Source of the DNA: Paracentrotus lividus
Lineage: Eukaryota; Echinodermata; Echinoidea; Camarodonta; Echinidae
Assembly (NCBI GenBank): GCA_940671915.1
Contig: CALNVZ010003430.1
Location: 21,149,633-21,213,632, forward strand
Reading direction: 5' to 3'
Length of the DNA stretch: 64,000 bases
Below, one piece after another: positions 58,341 to 64,000 of the stretch. Position numbers and translations under genes: made by a program. Within the stretch, counting starts at the first letter, position 1. The number at the start of each line of letters is the position of its first letter. The notes below the pieces were generated by a model. It made no database searches. It saw only the letters and a list, made by a program, of their open reading frames with translations, and had not been told where the DNA came from.

Positions 58341-61220
58341 CTACCGTGGCTTCACAGGATACCTCAATATGTTTCCGTTATTTACTGCGCGTCCACCCAG
58401 ATAATAATAAATTTATATAATAACTTTGAAAATGGAACAGTGGCGTATCAAGGGGGGGGGGGCAACCATTATTATTATCATTATTATTATTTTGCTGAAA
58501 ACTACTCATTGACTGTACATGTACAAATTGCAATCTTTGCTTACAATCTTTTGCTGCGACCCCTATTTTTTTAATAAAAATTTTTGAGCTGCACACTCCA
58601 ATTTTCAAATCATTGATCAACAGCTAGGAAACAAAATTAAAAAGATACTACCCGATTCGTGGTGACAACTGACGAATATTCGAAAGTAATAATTTAAAAA
58701 AAATAAACAAAGACAACTTTAAAGAGACAACTTTTAAGTTAGAAAAGCACATAAAGATATTTAAACATGCACACAATTTGAAAAAAAATGGAGGGAGAAC
58801 CGAATCGATATAATATTATGCACATTTGTTTATATACCATTTTCAAGTGATATTTTATAATCATTGAATTGAAAGATTATAGGCCTAGTACATGTATGTT
58901 GAGATTTACCAATACTATATCCCAGCTTTAAGGAACGTTCAAGGAATGGGCAATGACGTTTTGGGAACTATCTCAGTGTGACAACCGCGTTACAGTCGTT
59001 GACAGAACTTGCACTTTATTCGAATTTAGTTTCCTGATGATGCGTAATATTATTCAGGGTTACATAAAACATTAGGCGGGAATCTGTATAGGCGTTGATA
59101 ATCTAGAATTGTAAAAATTGACGGGTACCAGTAAGTGAAACCTTATACCAAGGTGCATGGGCGTCCAACGTGATTCGTGTTACAAAACACGTGCGTCACT
59201 CGCTACTTGTGCACCCACTCCATTTTTTCTGGGTCTGACATGATTGATAGGCCTAATGGCGCAGTCATGTATGACGCCTGGCCAACGTACATTATGCGCT
59301 GGGTGTGCGTTACTCATTCGTCGAGCGTGCTTAGCCAGCGATGTGCATTCGTTGCGCATTTTAATATGTGTTGTCTATACATACGATCTGTGTATGCGTT
59401 GTTGGTAATTTTCACAAATTTCAATGCGCTGGTCTTGCGTTGTGTACATGTGACTGCCGTATAACAAGTGGCGAAACTAAATCGGGTACTTAAGGGGCAC
59501 GTGCTGCCTATTAAAATAGCCCCCTCCCACAGCAAAAGCAAAAAGGCCCTCCCCTATTATCGAAATTGAGGAAAAGGTCCGTTTGCGCCCACTAACCTCC
59601 CGGGAATTTTGTTTAACGACTCTGTTTGTTTGCATATTTTATACCCCCCCCCCCCTTAAAAAAAAAAAAAAAAAAAAACGAAATCCAGGATCACACCTTG
59701 GCCTTCTGAACAGAGCCTAAAGGAATTATACAACCTCAAAAATTAAGACTCGGTTATGACAGACAGAAGAGCTTGTATCTGCCTGCTTTGATTAGCTAAT
59801 GAGGGAGAGCTGAAATTAATCTGATCTTCCGATCAATCGTAAAACCGTGTTTGAATGCAGGGACAAAAATCATTGTCATATTCATCCCATTCACACCAGA
59901 AGGTTTCTAGGAAGCACGGATGTGACTCGCTTATATAGGCAACTATTAATTTTGCCCCATGATCACGAAAATTGGTATATATATCGCTCATGTATAATAT
60001 ACCGTATGTATTGATTTGTCTAATAATGTATACGCAGAAAAGCTGTTACAAAAATCGGTTCAACTTAATATGTTATTTATCAGAATGAGATCAGTCGAAA
60101 ATTGCATTATTTTTTTAATTTATTTATTTATTTATTTTTTGGCGGGGGTGTCACTATTCAATCATAAAGAATAACAATATACATTTAAAGGCGTAATATA
60201 TTGACATATTAAAGGGAAATAAAACCAAATTAAATGAAATATGTATTAGTGTTATTAAAGGTTCTATGTGACACTCTGAAGAAAAGAATTAAACTTATAT
60301 TAAATGAACGAATATGGAAATGAAAGGAAAGCAATACACTCTACAGCTTGATTACTTCGGGCACTTCAATTCAATAATTGTATTCTTACTATTCAATATT
60401 CGCCATGACAATTTCATTTCTCACCAAAAACTCAGGCTCTTCAATTAAAAGAATTCATTTCACTTTCCATACCGCAACAAGCCGGAATAATACATGATAC
60501 ATGACGTATGCGATCGATTTTTTTTTAATACCCGTTAGTGTATCATTTTGTTTGCAGGACATGCAGGATGTGGTGATAAATGCATGCGTCGATTATTAGA
60601 AAGACGTCACATGATGATGGTCATCTCTGTTTCGGTGGGATGATATTCTTCGAATGTTGTGGATTAAAAAACACCATTGTTTTTATCTTGTGTTGGTCAT
60701 TTCCTCTTCACGGAGTTTAATGATCGGTAGAACATCGTCCTTTTGTTGTGTGTTTTCATAATTGAAGAGTGTCTTTGTATAGAATAGAATATAATATGGT
60801 ATCATATAATATTTGATATTGGATGAAATCTGAAAGGCAAAATCAAAAGGGAAAAATGTACCCATCGTTTATTTCACTTCCTGACATTGCCTGTGTTGCG
60901 TTCAAAAGGGAGCTGGTCTAACATATAGATTATAAATTAATTTGAATTGGATTTTCACTCTTGAAACTTCAAGCCAGCTACTGGAGGATCTCCAATAACT
61001 AGTGGAGGAAGAACAACAACAACAAGAAGAAGGATTAATATCAATGGACATAGTAAAACTTTAATATATTTAGGTTTGATAAAAGAGGGCAACGGTATTA
61101 TTCGATTTACTGACTCTCCTCAAATATCCTATTTAAAAAAATAGGTTTAAAATCAACAACCAGGAAGAAAATAAAATGGTTTTCAGAGAAATATGAACGC
61201 CTTTGGGAAGAGGAAGAAAA
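58341..61220. other. Intergenic DNA, no gene supported
   Basis: Runs: poly-G 58453-58462, C/A run 59645-59678. A TGCG/GCGT-rich patch lies at 59170-59460. No domain-bearing frame. Confidence 0.5.
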
Positions 61221-61239
61221 AGAATGACAAAAGAGAAAT

Positions 61240-61349
61240 TGAAAAGAGAGAGAGAGAGCGAGAGAGAGAGATATATATATATATATATATATAAATATTA
61301 ACGGAGTTAATCATGAAAATAATTACTGAAAGAGGGAGAGAGAGAGAGA

Positions 61350-61395
<46 letters not shown>

Positions 61396-61400
61396 CAGAC
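61240..61400. repeat. GA, TA and CA microsatellite cluster
   Basis: (GA)n 61244-61270, (TA)n 61270-61292, (GA)n 61332-61350, (CA)n 61351-61392. Confidence 0.9.
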
Positions 61401-64000
61401 AAAAAGAGAGTGAGAATGAGAGAGTGTAATTGAGAAAAGAGAATAAAATGTGCACTCATATGAAAACTAATATTCTGTTCTTGGAAAGATGGACACTTTA
61501 ATCATGATGTGTTTTCTTTTTCATCAGAGATATTTATATAATTATAAAGCAATAGAGGAGAAATTAGAATAAGAGGGAAAATGAAAGTAGGCCTAATCAA
61601 GTGACATAACATGAAACATAGAAAGCACTCTCATATAAAAATGAAATATTCTCTTTTTTACGATGGGAAGTTTAATTACGAAAGTAAAATGAGTATAGAT
61701 AATAGGATTGTTATTGCCTACTCATTCAATGTTAATTAATGTGGCCTAATAACTACAAGTGCGGAAATGAATTTAACATAGTTCTTATTTGAATTAATTC
61801 ATTATATTTGTGATTGTATTTTTTCTTAGTTAAGTCCTTAGTGGTTTGTCATTGGAATTTTAATCATGAAACTACTCATTCAATATCAATGACCAATTAT
61901 TTTCATAAAATGTATTTCATTTCTACAATAAAATTCACAAAGGCCCTTAAGATGGACAGGAACTTCATGCCTTCAATAATGATAAGAGCATTCTGAAGAT
62001 GACTTGAACGAACACAATTATAAATCGTCGACCTCCCTCTTCAATATTAATTATTAATTTCTTAGTATTAATTTTTATTGAAAGTATGCACATAGGACTT
62101 GTACACTTGAAAATGTTATGCCTTCCATTGATGACAAAAACAAAGAGGATTTGGACATAGTTTTTATTTATCATTATATTATATACTTTGTTTCACATTA
62201 TATTAAAGCATTATCATTTATGCATGATGACTCTAACTGCTTTCCTTATCCTCTTTGCACATCACACATTCACTCATATTTCCTCCCCTCTCTATTCCAT
62301 CTTCCCTGTCAGTCAATATATTACAATTTTAGCTGTATCCTAATTAATACCATTGATAATTGATGCCATAGACCTAAATTGTTGACCTTTTGTAAAGATA
62401 TTTTATTATTCAGCCTTCGGGCTTCGATGCGGATTTCATGTGTTAATAAAAGATACCATTATTACCCTTATTCATAGAAATTAATTACTAACATGACTAA
62501 TGTCCTAATGTTAATTTCTTATCACTCCAATATCAAAATAAAAATGGCACATAGCCTCCAATAATGATTGAAATAGATATTAATATGATATCAAACAAAG
62601 TGGGAAACTGACCAAATAATAAATATTACAAGTAGCTGCTATGGCTGTTTTGTCCTTGCATAATATACTGCGTAACAATGTTTTATTCATCTTAATAAAT
62701 TGCTTAATTCCGCATACTTATATAGTCCATTCCCACAACAGCACGCGAACCAACTTGAGAAGCGTGAAGAATCGATACAACCGTCTGGACGAAATATCGT
62801 CTTCCGATATTACGCCTGTGACGTCACAATCGGCTGTGGCCAAGCGGAACATGTTTCTATACTTTTGATGACACATCCTGTTCTATTTTTTGAATCAGCG
62901 AATCAATACAAAGCACATTCTGCGTAAACCTTTTTAATCTCCTTTCTAAATGATGACCTTTCTTCGAAAGGGTAATAAGAAAGAGGAATAAAATAGTAGT
63001 ATAAATGGAAGAAGAAAAACAAGTTGTGAAAGAAGATAGAGAAGCAGAAGAAGAAGAAATAGCAGTAGTAAAGCATTTTGATGAGGTGATTTCCGCACTG
63101 TGACCCCTGTGACAGACAGTAGACAATCCTCAACAAAAATGCTTACTTACTGATAGCATATTCGTTCATGGTGGACGAATAAATAAATTGAACGAATTTG
63201 AATTATCTTATACAATACTAGACCAGGTTCTGGCCGTTTGAAACTTTCACCTTTCTCTATTGACTCGACCCTCTCACCATTTCTCTTTCCATCACAAATC
63301 CACTTCTCCAAACCATGGACTATCTACATCCATGCCAAAACATAATGAGAGTCCCTGATAATGCTGATGTGATAAAATAGTACTGTGTGTACATGTATGG
63401 TGTTTTGAGGGTTGCTATGAAAATACAGGATGGTCCAGGCAGCGGACTAATACAAAACGAGAAGGCTTATATCGTTCTCGGGCTGCTACTTATACATTTT
63501 TTTTACAAGCAAAAATTAATTATTTGTAAATAATGTGTGCGAGGTAAGTGAAAGAGGAGGTAGAGAGAGAAAGGGAGATAACTAGGAAACGAAGGAAATA
63601 TTTTGAAGTATGATCTACGTCGAAATACACCCCCCCCCCCCATTTTATGTAGCTTATAGTATGCGGAGAATGTCATAGCATGATTATTCTCCTGGTATCA
63701 ACGGGACACATTTCTCAGAAACCGAGGGTAGTCGATTTTATTTTAGTCATGTTATTTATTAGTCTGGAAAACATTATGATCATGTGTCCTTACCCCTGTC
63801 AGTCTCCGGTCAGTCTCGCAACATAACATACATAACTTCCGGTCATTTGGCACGAGCCAAAATGTTCTTGTCAGATCGCTTCTTCTAATTATAGTCGAAT
63901 AGTATGGACAGTTTGTTTATCCGATTGCGGGATGATTATTCAGTTACCGTTTAGGACCGTGTCAGGCCCGGACCCAAGGGGGTCTGGTGAGTGAGCCCGC
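61401..64000. other. AT-rich intergenic DNA to window end
   Basis: Weak repeated phrases (GCACTCATATGAAAA near 61453, GCACTCTCATATAAAAA near 61625; CTTCAATAATGAT words near 61973 and 62555) suggest an old degenerate repeat. A poly-C run lies at 63631-63640. No gene recognised. Confidence 0.45.

Overview
The window looks like animal nuclear DNA. It is AT-rich, full of microsatellites, tandem arrays, foldback (MITE-like) elements and broken retrotransposons, with no operons, ribosome binding sites or long non-repetitive open frames. DIRS-like and CR1/L2-like element remains, (ATT)n LINE tails and abundant foldback elements fit a marine invertebrate, most likely an echinoderm such as a sea urchin. 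That assignment is inference from repeat style, not from a diagnostic gene. I found no host protein-coding gene that I can support; every recognisable protein stretch belongs to a mobile element.

Layout. 1-4926: unique AT-rich DNA with a small MITE, a short SINE/LINE tail, a 184-bp duplication and two members of a GTCTAAT-rich foldback family. 4927-9858: a 4.9-kb composite bounded by long imperfect inverted arms carrying the motif GGGGTAATTATGGCCC; inside it lie a decayed non-LTR retrotransposon (endonuclease and reverse transcriptase remains, 5429-7663) and the 3' end of a second LINE with an (ATT)n tail. 9859-11817: AT-rich, nothing coding. 11818-14596: 5' part of a DIRS-like retroelement (leader, broken gag region, a GATC-rich minisatellite).

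14597-35888 is the dominant structure: an inverted duplication with two arms of about 10 kb (14597-24606 and 25972-35888) around a 1.4-kb spacer. The spacer is a second DIRS-like fragment (leader, a 25-N gap, gag end, start of the reverse transcriptase). The arms are collinear in mirror order: tRNA-like/SINE pieces, a structured palindromic locus, TG/TA and CT/CA microsatellites, a degenerate AAACCCTAG-containing repeat array, a 0.6-kb foldback element, another tRNA-like SINE head, a 630-bp CCA/TGG tract and a poly-G run. They differ mainly by small indels, which could be real divergence or uncorrected long-read error, so assembly artefact must be considered.

35889-64000: no genes recognised. 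It holds several tandem arrays (about 80-100 bp units at 37.2 kb; about 390 bp units at 39.1-41.5 kb; 185-260 bp units at 55.4-56.4 kb; a two-copy duplication at 58 kb), a dispersed repeat in three copies, nested and single foldback elements (47.2, 48.9, 53.9, 54.3, 54.7, 54.9 and 56.9 kb), and two short stretches with promoter-like motif clusters (46.77 and 50.83 kb).
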